From assembly GCA_002492465.1 (NCBI GenBank), contig DKYT01000058.1:1-30883 (forward strand): a DNA stretch of 30,883 bases, read 5' to 3'. Shown here one piece after another: positions 7,327-14,428 of this stretch. Position 1 is the stretch's first letter, and each line of letters starts with the position of its first letter. The position numbers and the translations under genes are program-made. Source of the stretch: Lachnospiraceae bacterium UBA7093 (GTDB lineage: Bacteria; Bacillota; Clostridia; Lachnospirales; Lachnospiraceae). The notes beneath the pieces are model-generated. The model ran no database searches and was not told where the DNA came from. It saw nothing but the letters and a program-made list of their open reading frames with translations.

Positions 7327-7663
7327 GTTGGAATCGGCGTTTGGACAGGGCATTGGGCGGCTCTTGGGGAGCAAATTGGCAGGGGCAGGGGAAGCATATA
7401 GGGTTTCAGGGCTGACCTCTAAATCGGATTTCACTAACGGAATGGGATAAATTATCAAAAACTGTACGGGTCGGAGCCTAGCGGCGTCCCTGCCGCAGAC
7501 TCCTGGTTCTGCCGTCCGTGGCAGAACCACCCTGGGATTCACCATTCCGTAAGTGAAATAACCGATTTCTCGCTAGAGCCCTGAAACCCTATATGCTTCC
7601 CCTGCCCCTGCCAATTTGCTCCCCAAGAGCCGCCCAATGCCCTGTCCAAACGCCGATTCCAAC
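7327..7663. repeat. 337-bp near-palindrome with perfect 87-bp inverted arms
   Basis: Positions 7327-7413 are the exact reverse complement of 7577-7663 (87 of 87 checked by eye). Pairing resumes inside with ACGGAATGG (7437-7445) against CCATTCCGT (7542-7550) and neighbouring bases, with a few mismatches and a 2-nt indel, giving arms near 120 bp. The 96-nt core (7446-7541) forms two hairpins. One is TGGTTCTGCC/GGCAGAACCA (7504-7529). The other is GCGGC/GCCGC (7481-7496), capped below by GGAG/CTCC (7473-7476, 7500-7503). No transposase is present. It lies between the hydrolase stop (7671) and the S10 promoter. It could be a MITE/REP-like element, an invertible segment, or a structured RNA. Confidence 0.9.
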
Positions 7664-7670
7664 TGCCGCC

Positions 7671-8618
7671 TTAGCTCCTTACATTTTTCAGGTATTGAAG
7701 GATGTGGTTGTTGCATTGTCTGCCTTCCTTGGTGTCAGGATAGGAAACGTTGAATACGTGTCCTGCTTTGGGGTTTTCTTCATAATACAATTCGCAGTTT
7801 TGCCCTGCCGCCGTCAGATCCTTGTACAGCTTTATGGTTTGATAACTGTAATTTCGATCTCCTTTGCTTGTAATCAGTAATATGGGCGGCATTGCCGATG
7901 CTTTGTGAATGTATTGCATGGGGCTGAAGGTGTTTTGGTATATTTCGTCCTGTATAAAATTTTTCCCGTAAAGCATTCTCTGTAGTCCGGGAATGGAAAT
8001 AAATCTGGATGTAATGGGTTTCCCAGGCAGCTTTCCAGCCTCATTGAGGTAGCATACGCTGTGGTTCAGAACCAGGCATTTGGCGGAAAACTTCACAGGC
8101 GCCACTGAAAATAACTTTTGCAGCTTTTCCTCCTGATTGATGCAATATGCCAGCAGCGCAAGCTGACCGCCGGCACTGTCTCCTGTCAGGGAAACGTCGT
8201 CAAAGCCAATGCCCAGGAGGGCGGCGTTATCCTCCAGAAAATGAAAATATGCAAAAATATCCTGTATCTGTTCTTTCATCGTACAATGATCGACGGTTCT
8301 GTAAGACAGGGAAGTTACATGATACCCGTTTAAGGCAAGGTGGTAACAGAAATTGTTGTTGGTATCCTTATCGCCGCTAATCCATCCGCCTCCGTGAATA
8401 TCGATGATGAGAGGATCGTCTCCAGCGTCCCTTGATTGGGTGACTTTGAACAAGTTAAACCGATGAAAGTTATCTCCATCATCTGAATAAACGTACTCCG
8501 TACGAGTCACTTCCCCTGGCAGGACTTCCCTGCTTATGCGTTTTCGGTTTCTTATCTCAATACGCCGCTTCACGCCAAGGTAACCGCTTTTAAATATCGT
8601 ATAAAACATAGCATCCAT
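7671..8618 (-). CDS. Alpha/beta hydrolase, HSL / acetyl-esterase type
   Basis: This 315-aa protein is a likely cytosolic carboxylesterase of the hormone-sensitive-lipase family. The oxyanion-hole motif HGGGW is at residues 75-79 and the nucleophile elbow GDSAGG at 146-151, with Ser148. Asp254 (TSKGD) and His287 (AGHVF) complete the catalytic triad. There is no signal peptide. The substrate is unknown, but small acyl esters or acetylated sugars are usual for this family. The start is uncertain: ATG 8618 has AGAGG only 2 nt upstream, while the in-frame ATG at 8609 is 11 nt from it. The stop lies 7 bp from the large palindrome. Confidence 0.85.
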   Translation of the reverse strand: MDAMFYTIFKSGYLGVKRRIEIRNRKRISREVLPGEVTRTEYVYSDDGDNFHRFNLFKVTQSRDAGDDPLIIDIHGGGWISGDKDTNNNFCYHLALNGYHVTSLSYRTVDHCTMKEQIQDIFAYFHFLEDNAALLGIGFDDVSLTGDSAGGQLALLAYCINQEEKLQKLFSVAPVKFSAKCLVLNHSVCYLNEAGKLPGKPITSRFISIPGLQRMLYGKNFIQDEIYQNTFSPMQYIHKASAMPPILLITSKGDRNYSYQTIKLYKDLTAAGQNCELYYEENPKAGHVFNVSYPDTKEGRQCNNHILQYLKNVRS

Positions 8619-8736
8619 TGCCTCTTTTACTTCGTACTGCCAAATATATTGTGCGCCTCAAAATCAGGAAAGGGAGAAAACTGTTGAAAATAATCGAAAT
8701 TTTTATACTGATTATAGAAAATAGAAGCAGAAGGAA

Positions 8737-9027
8737 TTATTTGCCGAACAAATCGCTATGTGTCCCGGTTCGGGACAATGTCAGAACCAAAATATTGTCT
8801 TCGACACGGTAAATCAACAACCAGTCGGGAAGAATATAACATTCACGATGTCCTGTCCATCTTCCAGTCAGCGCATGATCTCTGTTTTTCTCAGGAAGGG
8901 GCATACCCATAGCGAGGACAGAGATCACATCCTCTAATAGCCGGATCTCCAGTCCTCGCTTCAATGCATGCTTATAGTCTTTCTTAAATTGTGTGGTTAA
9001 TTTAACTGTATATTTGGTTTTTCTCAT
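8737..9027 (-). CDS. YafQ/RelE-type mRNA interferase toxin with an altered active site
   Basis: This 96-aa protein matches the YafQ branch of RelE toxins, ribosome-dependent endoribonucleases that cut mRNA in the A site. The fold is visible from YTVKLTTQFKKDYKHALKRG to the C-terminal SRTGTHSDLFGK. Equivalents of the E. coli catalytic residues are His51 (DHAL), Asp68-Trp69 (PDW), His90 and Phe94. The position equal to E. coli His63 is Tyr64 (ECYILPDW), encoded by TAT, one base from a His codon. The start overlaps the antitoxin stop by ATGA, so the two are co-translated. The change may weaken or alter cleavage. Confidence 0.88.
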   Translation of the reverse strand: MRKTKYTVKLTTQFKKDYKHALKRGLEIRLLEDVISVLAMGMPLPEKNRDHALTGRWTGHRECYILPDWLLIYRVEDNILVLTLSRTGTHSDLFGK

Positions 9028-9302
9028 GCTTTCAGATCTGTAAACAATTTATCAAGATCCCTATAGCCCTTTACTGATGGATCCTTCGCAATCCTTTCTG
9101 CCTCCAACATAGCGGCGACTGTCTCGCTGTTCGGCTGGTTAAGGGAAACTTCAAAAGGAATCCTACCTTCACGAAGCGACTGCCGGACAAAGATATTGAA
9201 CGCAGTCGTCAGGTTCATGCCAAGCTCTCCAAACAATCTGTCAGCCTGTGCTTTCAAGTCTGAATCCATGCGAATACTGATATTGGTAGTAGAACCAGCC
9301 AT
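9024..9302 (-). CDS. RelB/DinJ family antitoxin
   Basis: This 92-aa protein starts MAGSTTNISIRMDSDLKAQAD, the ribbon-helix-helix domain of DinJ/RelB antitoxins that dimerises and binds the operon's own promoter. It is followed by GELGMNLTTAFNIFVRQSLREGRIPFEVS. The acidic C-terminal part (about 60-92) should wrap the toxin. ATG 9302 is chosen because GGGAG lies 8 nt upstream; an in-frame extension to 9374 would run through the promoter. It sits directly before the toxin gene with a 4-nt overlap. Autorepression through the repeats at 9349-9377 is likely. Confidence 0.9.
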   Translation of the reverse strand: MAGSTTNISIRMDSDLKAQADRLFGELGMNLTTAFNIFVRQSLREGRIPFEVSLNQPNSETVAAMLEAERIAKDPSVKGYRDLDKLFTDLKA

Positions 9303-9335
9303 ATTATCATCTCCCTGTATCATAGTGATAATTAC

Positions 9336-9364
9336 AGTATACGCTGTTTGCACGAAAAATACAA
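9336..9364 (-). promoter_or_regulatory. Promoter of the toxin-antitoxin operon
   Basis: On the minus strand TTGTAT (9359-9364) and TATACT (9336-9341) are separated by 17 bp, upstream of the antitoxin ATG at 9302. Together with the direct repeats at 9349-9377 this looks like a self-contained regulated TA promoter. It begins only about 30 bp after the putP stop, and no terminator separates them. Confidence 0.65.
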
Positions 9365-9377
9365 TATTATGCACGAA
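9349..9377 (-). promoter_or_regulatory. Direct repeats TTCGTGCA, candidate antitoxin operator
   Basis: The octamer TTCGTGCA (minus strand) occurs at 9349-9356 and 9370-9377, exactly 21 bp apart, or two helical turns. One copy lies in the promoter spacer and the other just upstream of the -35 box. Same-face spacing fits binding by paired ribbon-helix-helix dimers and repression of the TA operon. DinJ/RelB operators are often inverted repeats, so the direct orientation is a caution. Confidence 0.45.
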
Positions 9378-9395
9378 TTTTACGCAGAATGTCTT

Positions 9396-10946
9396 CTATT
9401 CCTCATCAAAATTAATTCTCTTTTGGCTCACATCATCAAACTCAGCACACATCTCAGTGTCAGGCGCAGGCGTTAAGAGGCTGACTACAATGATTGCAAG
9501 AAGGCTTACTGCAAATCCCACTGCAAGAGAATAAAGTCCTGTTACGCTGCCCAGCGTAGCGCCCTGAGCCAACGGAATGTAATCCCACACCAGCACGGTA
9601 AGGGCTCCTGATGCGATTCCTGCTACCGCCCCGGCAAAGTTGGTTCGTTTCCAGTAGAGCGATAAAAGCACGGTAGGTCCGAAGGCGGCGCCCAAGCCTG
9701 CCCAGGCGTTGGAAACCAATCCCATAATGGAGCTGTTCGGATCAAGGGCAATCAGATAGGCAAGAACCGCAATCACCAGAACCGTGATTCTGCTAATCCG
9801 GAATACCGTTTTTTCAGAGGCATCCTTTTTGATAATACCCTTTACCATATCCTCAGCTACGCTGGATGCGCTGACCAGGAGCTGGGAATCTGCAGTGGAC
9901 ATAATAGCAGCTAAAATGCCGCACAGGAAAATACCTGCAATAATAGGAAGCCTGATATCCTCTGTAAATAATTTAATAATCATATTGATAAATACTTTTT
10001 CTTCTTCTCCTCCTGTGAGTACATCGGGATACAGATACGCCCGTCCCACAATGCCGATGACCCAGGCAAGCACCAGGGAAAGGAATACCCATATAATGGC
10101 AATGCCCTTGGACTTATTCAGCTCCTTCTCATTCTTAACCGCCATAAAACGGACCAGAATATGAGGCATTCCGCAATAGCCCAACCCCCAGGCAAGCCCT
10201 GATATAATATCTACAGCACGATAAGGCTGTCCGCCGTTCCGAAACAGACTTAAGAAATCTCCTGAACCGCCTGCCACACCGCTCATTTCAATATTGGAAA
10301 GGATGCTGTCAGGACCAATGATGCCCACTGCCACAAGGGGAACCACCAAAAGCGCAATCAGCATCAGCGTTCCCTGAATAAAATCCGTGGTACAGACAGC
10401 CATAAAACCTCCCAGAAAGGTATAAACCAAAATTACAATGGCTCCGATCGTCAGGGCAATCTTATAATCTACGTTAAACACTGAATTAAACAGCTTTCCT
10501 CCTGCCGCAAGCGCCGAAGCCGTATAAACCAGGAAAAAGATTACAATGGTTACCGATGATATCAAAAGCAGAATCCTTTTTTTGTCATGAAATCTGTTTT
10601 CAAAATAAGTAGGAAGGGTCAGCGCATTGTTTGCGCGTATCGTATATCTCCGAAGGCGTCCTGCAATGAAAAGCCAGTTCAATACCGTTCCCACGAAAAG
10701 CCCTATGGCGATCCATGCCTGTCCTGTTCCCAATGCATAAATAGAACCGGGTAAGCCCATCAACAGCCATCCGCTCATATCCGACGCCTGCGCCGACAAG
10801 GCGGCAACCCAGCCTCCCAGTTTCCTTCCGCCCAGGAAATAATCTTCCGAGCTGCTGTTTTTCTTTGCGTACATTGCGCCTACCCCTACCATAAGCAATA
10901 AATAAAGGGCAAATGCAACAATAATCCATCCAAGTGAATCACTCAT
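9396..10946 (-). CDS. putP: Sodium/proline symporter, SSS family
   Basis: This 516-aa integral membrane protein takes up L-proline with Na+. Segments very close to E. coli PutP are visible: EDYFLGGRKLGGW, LSAQASDMSGWLLMGLPG with the Na+/substrate-site Asp56 and Ser58, NALTLPTYFENRF, and MSTADSQLLVSASS in the later Na+-site helix. About 13 hydrophobic helices are expected. ATG 10946 has GGAGGAG at good spacing, whereas an upstream frame start at 10976 has none. A promoter (11001-11028) and an inverted repeat (10963-10990) precede it. Close solute/Na+ symporters exist, so proline specificity is inferred. Confidence 0.92.
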   Translation of the reverse strand: MSDSLGWIIVAFALYLLLMVGVGAMYAKKNSSSEDYFLGGRKLGGWVAALSAQASDMSGWLLMGLPGSIYALGTGQAWIAIGLFVGTVLNWLFIAGRLRRYTIRANNALTLPTYFENRFHDKKRILLLISSVTIVIFFLVYTASALAAGGKLFNSVFNVDYKIALTIGAIVILVYTFLGGFMAVCTTDFIQGTLMLIALLVVPLVAVGIIGPDSILSNIEMSGVAGGSGDFLSLFRNGGQPYRAVDIISGLAWGLGYCGMPHILVRFMAVKNEKELNKSKGIAIIWVFLSLVLAWVIGIVGRAYLYPDVLTGGEEEKVFINMIIKLFTEDIRLPIIAGIFLCGILAAIMSTADSQLLVSASSVAEDMVKGIIKKDASEKTVFRISRITVLVIAVLAYLIALDPNSSIMGLVSNAWAGLGAAFGPTVLLSLYWKRTNFAGAVAGIASGALTVLVWDYIPLAQGATLGSVTGLYSLAVGFAVSLLAIIVVSLLTPAPDTEMCAEFDDVSQKRINFDEE

Positions 10947-10962
10947 TTTTCTCCTCCGTTCC

Positions 10963-10990
10963 AATGCGCTGTACATTTGACCAGCGCATT
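10963..10990. repeat. Inverted repeat in the putP leader
   Basis: AATGCGCTG (10963-10971) pairs perfectly with CAGCGCATT (10982-10990) around a 10-nt loop. It lies between the predicted putP promoter and the GGAGG site, so it may be a repressor operator or an mRNA hairpin that affects translation. No T-tract follows it, so termination is unlikely. Confidence 0.6.
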
Positions 10991-11000
10991 TCCTATATAC

Positions 11001-11028
11001 TATATATGCATTTGCCCTGATTCGTCAA
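11001..11028 (-). promoter_or_regulatory. putP promoter
   Basis: On the minus strand TTGACG (11023-11028) is followed after 16 bp by TATATA (11001-11006). TATAGT two bases further on is an alternative at 18 bp. The surrounding sequence is A/T-rich. Confidence 0.6.
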
Positions 11029-11040
11029 TATTAAATTTTA

Positions 11041-11502
11041 TTATAGCACTGCGTTAAAGTGTTGATCCTTTTCCCCTGTACTGATCTGCACGGTTGATTC
11101 TTCAGAAACGTCAGGTCTGGTTTTTTCAGAAGCTACGCTCTCTTCCAATCGTTTTTTGCCCTCCGGGCTTACCTCTACCGTATCGCCGTCTATGCTTTCG
11201 CCTCTGTTTTCCTCTATTCCTTTTTCAAATTTTTCACGCTCTTCCTTTCGCTCCCGAATTGCCTGCTCGCGCTCTGATTCCGCTTTTTCCCTTGCTTCTT
11301 TTGCATCCTCCTTTATCCCTTTGTCGGCTTCCGCCTTATATTCTTCCGCCTTATCGGAATATTCGTTCACATATCCCATAGCTCTTTCCATAGCCGCTGT
11401 ATCGCCTTTCAGCCTTGCTTCCTTGTAAACCCGAAAAGGCGTATTCATCAAATCCATATTTGTTCTCGCCCCCACAAGTCCTTCCATTGTTTTTGTATTC
11501 AT
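11041..11502 (-). CDS. Uncharacterised charged coiled-coil protein
   Basis: This 153-aa protein starts MNTKTMEGLVGARTNMDLMN and has no family I recognise. From about residue 45 to 115 it is a highly charged, Lys/Glu/Arg-rich helix (EYSDKAEEYKAEADKG, then a run of EAREKAESEREQAIRERKEE) likely to form a coiled coil. The C-terminal third is polar and probably disordered (EVSPEGKKRLEE). There is no signal peptide, membrane helix or cysteine. ATG 11502 has GGAGG 5 nt upstream; the longer frame to 11616 would start at TTG inside the kinase gene's end. A small hairpin (11518-11534) lies just upstream. The role is unknown. Confidence 0.7.
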   Translation of the reverse strand: MNTKTMEGLVGARTNMDLMNTPFRVYKEARLKGDTAAMERAMGYVNEYSDKAEEYKAEADKGIKEDAKEAREKAESEREQAIRERKEEREKFEKGIEENRGESIDGDTVEVSPEGKKRLEESVASEKTRPDVSEESTVQISTGEKDQHFNAVL

Positions 11503-11612
11503 TTTTCCCTCCATTCCGAAGCGTTTTACGCTTCTGTAGCTGTTCTTTCCATATAATAATGTGTCTTTACTGTTTTTTCGGCAGTCTAAAGGCTCCACGC
11601 CAGTATACTGTT

Positions 11613-12767
11613 TCAACTAGTCTGTTTGGTGTTATATACGGAATCCTCCAAGGGTATTAAAGCTGAAATTATGAAAACGCCTTTTTCTTTTTCTATCTCC
11701 ATAGTTCCGTTATATCTTTGCACCACATCTCTCACATTCAGCAATCCGATGCCATGCCCCTTTGGCTGCTTCCCTTCTGCAAACCCGGTCTTATGCTGCC
11801 CTTCCCTGCAGTCGCTGTTCTTTACCTCCAGCAAAAAACATTTTTTCACAGTTCCTGCTTGAATTTGGATAAAGGGTTTTGCAGCCGCCCCAAGACTATC
11901 TTCCTGCAGCCTTCCACATGCTTCCACCGCATTATCCAACAGGTTTCCAAACAGCACGCATAAATCAAACTCTAAAACAGGACATTCTTTTGGCAGTTGT
12001 ACATGGCATTCCCATGCTATGTTTTTCCTTTCCGCTGTTTTTCTCTTTTGCTTTAAAAGAATGTCCACTACCCGATTCCCCGTAGCCTCTTCCCCTGCCT
12101 CCAAATCGGCAGCCTCTCCCATATCTTTCAGGTAATGTTTCAATTTTTCCCAGTCCCTGCTTTCCGTCAGTCCGGATAGGGCGGTTATGTGATTTTTCAA
12201 ATCATGCCGCAGCCGCTCCGCCTGACCGTATTGTTCCTCCAGCATCCTGTAGGCGGCAATCTGCCCATGATATTGACTGCTCTTTTTTTGTTCCAGATAT
12301 ATCTGATCCATTCCAAATACATAAAATCCTGCCGCAAACATGGATAATGCCGACAGCCCGCAGATTCCTCCATAGCTGAAAAGCTGATCGTAATACAGTC
12401 CCATGTTTCCTCCGCTTCTGACTAAAACACCTTTACTTGCCCCCCAGTTTGCCACAAAGATTACAAGGGTAATCACAAGCAGGGGAAATGCCAGCGCAAG
12501 ATACCACTTCCCTGTCTTGCCGGAAAGAACGGATAAGAGACGTTTTGCCAGTCCACACACTGCCAGCAGGACAATCACCAGACTTATGCGCGCAATCAAA
12601 CTGCCCACCCTGTCCCCCAAAACGGGAACCGGGATTTTCCGCACCCTATGCAGATAGATCAGCGTCCAACAGGAAAAAAGCGATACGCAGAAATTTTCTA
12701 CCAATGTTACGATGGTAATTAGCATTGAAAACGCCAGTATTTTTTTCTGTATCATATTATTTTTCAA
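11613..12767 (-). CDS. Sensor histidine kinase, GHKL / AgrC-like (HPK10)
   Basis: This membrane kinase has 384 aa from a TTG start. Four to five hydrophobic helices fill about residues 7-155. A helix with RHDLKNH follows (phosphoacceptor His188), then the GHKL ATPase with N-box FGNLLDN (about 274-280) and G-box GHGIGL (337-342). TTG 12767 is preferred because GGAGG lies 5-6 nt upstream and its TTGA overlaps the regulator's TGA, like an ATGA coupling. An ATG at 12755 lies too far from that site. It pairs with the LytTR regulator just upstream. AgrC-type kinases usually sense peptides; the ligand here is unknown. Confidence 0.87.
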   Translation of the reverse strand: MKNNMIQKKILAFSMLITIVTLVENFCVSLFSCWTLIYLHRVRKIPVPVLGDRVGSLIARISLVIVLLAVCGLAKRLLSVLSGKTGKWYLALAFPLLVITLVIFVANWGASKGVLVRSGGNMGLYYDQLFSYGGICGLSALSMFAAGFYVFGMDQIYLEQKKSSQYHGQIAAYRMLEEQYGQAERLRHDLKNHITALSGLTESRDWEKLKHYLKDMGEAADLEAGEEATGNRVVDILLKQKRKTAERKNIAWECHVQLPKECPVLEFDLCVLFGNLLDNAVEACGRLQEDSLGAAAKPFIQIQAGTVKKCFLLEVKNSDCREGQHKTGFAEGKQPKGHGIGLLNVRDVVQRYNGTMEIEKEKGVFIISALIPLEDSVYNTKQTS

Positions 12768-13498
12768 TTTATCCCTCCGCTTTTCCTCATATACGCCAGA
12801 ATTTCCCTGCAAAATTCCTCATATCTTCTCTTTGCAATTCCGATCCGCTCTCCATTGTCAAGAATAACCTCCTGCCTGTTATATGCCGCCACATATTTCA
12901 AATTGATAAGGTAGCTTTTATGGCATCGAAAAAAATTCTTTCCCTGTAAACGCTTCTCCAAAACGCCGATCTGTTCATAATAGGTAAAAATTCCATTTTT
13001 CTCATGGACATCCACCGTCCTTCCCATGATTTCAAAATAATAAATGTCGTCCAAAAACAGTTTTCTCTTTTCCCTTTCCTTACTGACAATCATATATTCT
13101 GGGAAAGTTTTTCCCTTTAGGGAGGTGTTTTGGATTTTCAAAATGGCTTTCTCCAATGCCCTTTGCAGTTTTTTCTCATCCACCGGCTTCAATATATATT
13201 GAAAAGCTTCCACATCATATGCCTCAAACACATATTCCCTGCTGGCGGATATAAAAATCAATATTTTGTCAAAGGCTCTTTCCCGGATGATCTGCGCCGT
13301 TTTCATTCCGTCTAAATCCTCCATCATAATATCCAGAAAGATAAGGTCAAACCGATCCGGGGACTGGAGCAATTCCCGTCCGCTATAAAACTCCCGTATT
13401 TCGCACGGTGCCTTCATTCCCTTTAGAATTCCCCTGATTTTTCCCGCTATGACGCTGCATTCCATGACCTGGTCGTCACATACCGCCACCCATAACAT
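12764..13498 (-). CDS. LytTR response regulator (first system)
   Basis: This 244-aa AgrA/LytR-type regulator has a receiver domain at residues 1-120 with acidic pocket Asp8-Asp9, phosphoacceptor Asp56 (LIFLDIMM) and Lys104 (YILKPVD). A LytTR DNA-binding domain covers about 135-238, recognised by DIYYFEIMGRTVDVH and FFRCHKSYLINLKYV. ATG 13498 (MLWVAVCDDQ) follows AGGTGG by 5 nt; a GTG at 13516 is less likely. It is transcribed with the kinase that overlaps its stop. It diverges from a second LytTR gene across 204 bp, so the two may share control regions. Confidence 0.9.
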   Translation of the reverse strand: MLWVAVCDDQVMECSVIAGKIRGILKGMKAPCEIREFYSGRELLQSPDRFDLIFLDIMMEDLDGMKTAQIIRERAFDKILIFISASREYVFEAYDVEAFQYILKPVDEKKLQRALEKAILKIQNTSLKGKTFPEYMIVSKEREKRKLFLDDIYYFEIMGRTVDVHEKNGIFTYYEQIGVLEKRLQGKNFFRCHKSYLINLKYVAAYNRQEVILDNGERIGIAKRRYEEFCREILAYMRKSGGIN

Positions 13499-13642
13499 CC
13501 TGACCACCTGCCTCACATCAATCTACCATATATATCGGCACAAATATTTCCTATCTTGTGTCCATGTTATAAACGGATCGTTTTATGCCATAACCGTTTC
13601 TTATGGATCTTCTGCCTTCGCCCTGCCAAAATACCCTGAAAT

Positions 13643-13671
13643 TTGCACAGTTTGAAAAGGCATTGTATAAT
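13643..13671 (+). promoter_or_regulatory. Promoter of the rightward LytTR/kinase operon
   Basis: TTGCAC (13643-13648) and a perfect TATAAT (13666-13671) are separated by 17 bp, placing the start about 25 nt before ATG 13703. The upstream divergent region holds small inverted repeats, CCATAA/TTATGG (13588-13593, 13601-13606) and AAACGG/CCGTTT (13571-13576, 13594-13599), which could be regulator sites for either operon. I saw no equally clear leftward promoter for the other LytTR gene. Confidence 0.65.
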
Positions 13672-13702
13672 AGAGCATACCTAAAACCAGGGAGAGGTAA
13701 AC

Positions 13703-14416
13703 ATGTACCGCATTGTAATATGTGACGACGAAACAGAAATTTTAAACGACCTGTACCAGAAGATCCAGGGCAGCTTTCAAAAAAATGGCATATCCGCCGA
13801 CTATACCTGTTTTTCCGATGCCAGAGTCTTGATGGAGCATATGCAAACCCAACGGATAGACGTTCTGTTTCTTGACATTGACATGCCTTATCACAATGGA
13901 ATGGATATCGCAGGATATATCAACAGTCAAAAACTGCCTGCCATTTTGATTTTTGTGACCAGTCACGATGCGCTGGTTTATCAGACTTTTGCCTACAGAC
14001 CCTTTGGCTTTATCCGTAAATCCCATCTGGAGGAAGAGCTGGACCATCTGACAAAACGGGTGATCAGGGAGTTATCCGAAAATCAGCAGGAATTGATTTT
14101 TCAAAAGGGCTCGGAACTCTGCCGGATCCTTCTGAACGATATTATTTATATAGAAGGGGAAGGGAATTATCTTGCGCTGCAGCTGAAAAACGACAGGCTT
14201 CGCATCAGAGAAACCATGACCAATCTGGAAAATAAGCTTATGGATAAAGGCTTTATACGGTGCCACAAAGGCTATCTGGCAAACACCCGGCACATTGCAA
14301 AGTTAAAAAGCGCAGAGCTTTTGCTGCAATGGGGAGATGAAACGGTGTCCCTCCCCATTGGACGAAGCTATGAAAAAGAAGTGCGGGAAAAGATTCTTGC
14401 AGCATTTCGGAATTGA
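13703..14416 (+). CDS. LytTR response regulator (second system)
   Basis: This 237-aa AgrA/LytR-type regulator starts MYRIVICDDETEILND. The receiver has Asp8-Asp9 and phosphoacceptor Asp58 (VLFLDIDMP). The conserved Lys is Lys106, but the usual following Pro is replaced (FIRKSHLEEE). The LytTR domain spans about 130-235, with IIYIEGEGNYLAL and FIRCHKGYLANTRHI. GGGAGAGG lies at good distance from the ATG. It is followed after 12 bp by its kinase gene. It differs clearly from the leftward LytTR protein, so this is not a recent tandem duplication. Confidence 0.9.
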   Translation: MYRIVICDDETEILNDLYQKIQGSFQKNGISADYTCFSDARVLMEHMQTQRIDVLFLDIDMPYHNGMDIAGYINSQKLPAILIFVTSHDALVYQTFAYRPFGFIRKSHLEEELDHLTKRVIRELSENQQELIFQKGSELCRILLNDIIYIEGEGNYLALQLKNDRLRIRETMTNLENKLMDKGFIRCHKGYLANTRHIAKLKSAELLLQWGDETVSLPIGRSYEKEVREKILAAFRN

Positions 14417-14428
14417 GGTAACGGGGAT

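Noticed and set aside
7306..7545. 79-codon minus-strand frame and the plus-strand frame from 7593 within the palindrome
   Set aside because: Both translate parts of the inverted arms and core. They have no ribosome binding site and no sensible protein features, and would cross the hairpins.
8619..8736. TATAAT (minus strand, 8711-8716) as a hydrolase promoter
   Set aside because: No acceptable -35 box lies at 16-18 bp, so it was not listed as a promoter, though weak activity cannot be excluded.
13499..13702. Possible precursor peptide gene between the divergent LytTR genes
   Set aside because: No short frame with a ribosome binding site and a leader-like or Gly-Gly sequence was found; the frames present overlap the promoter or are antisense.
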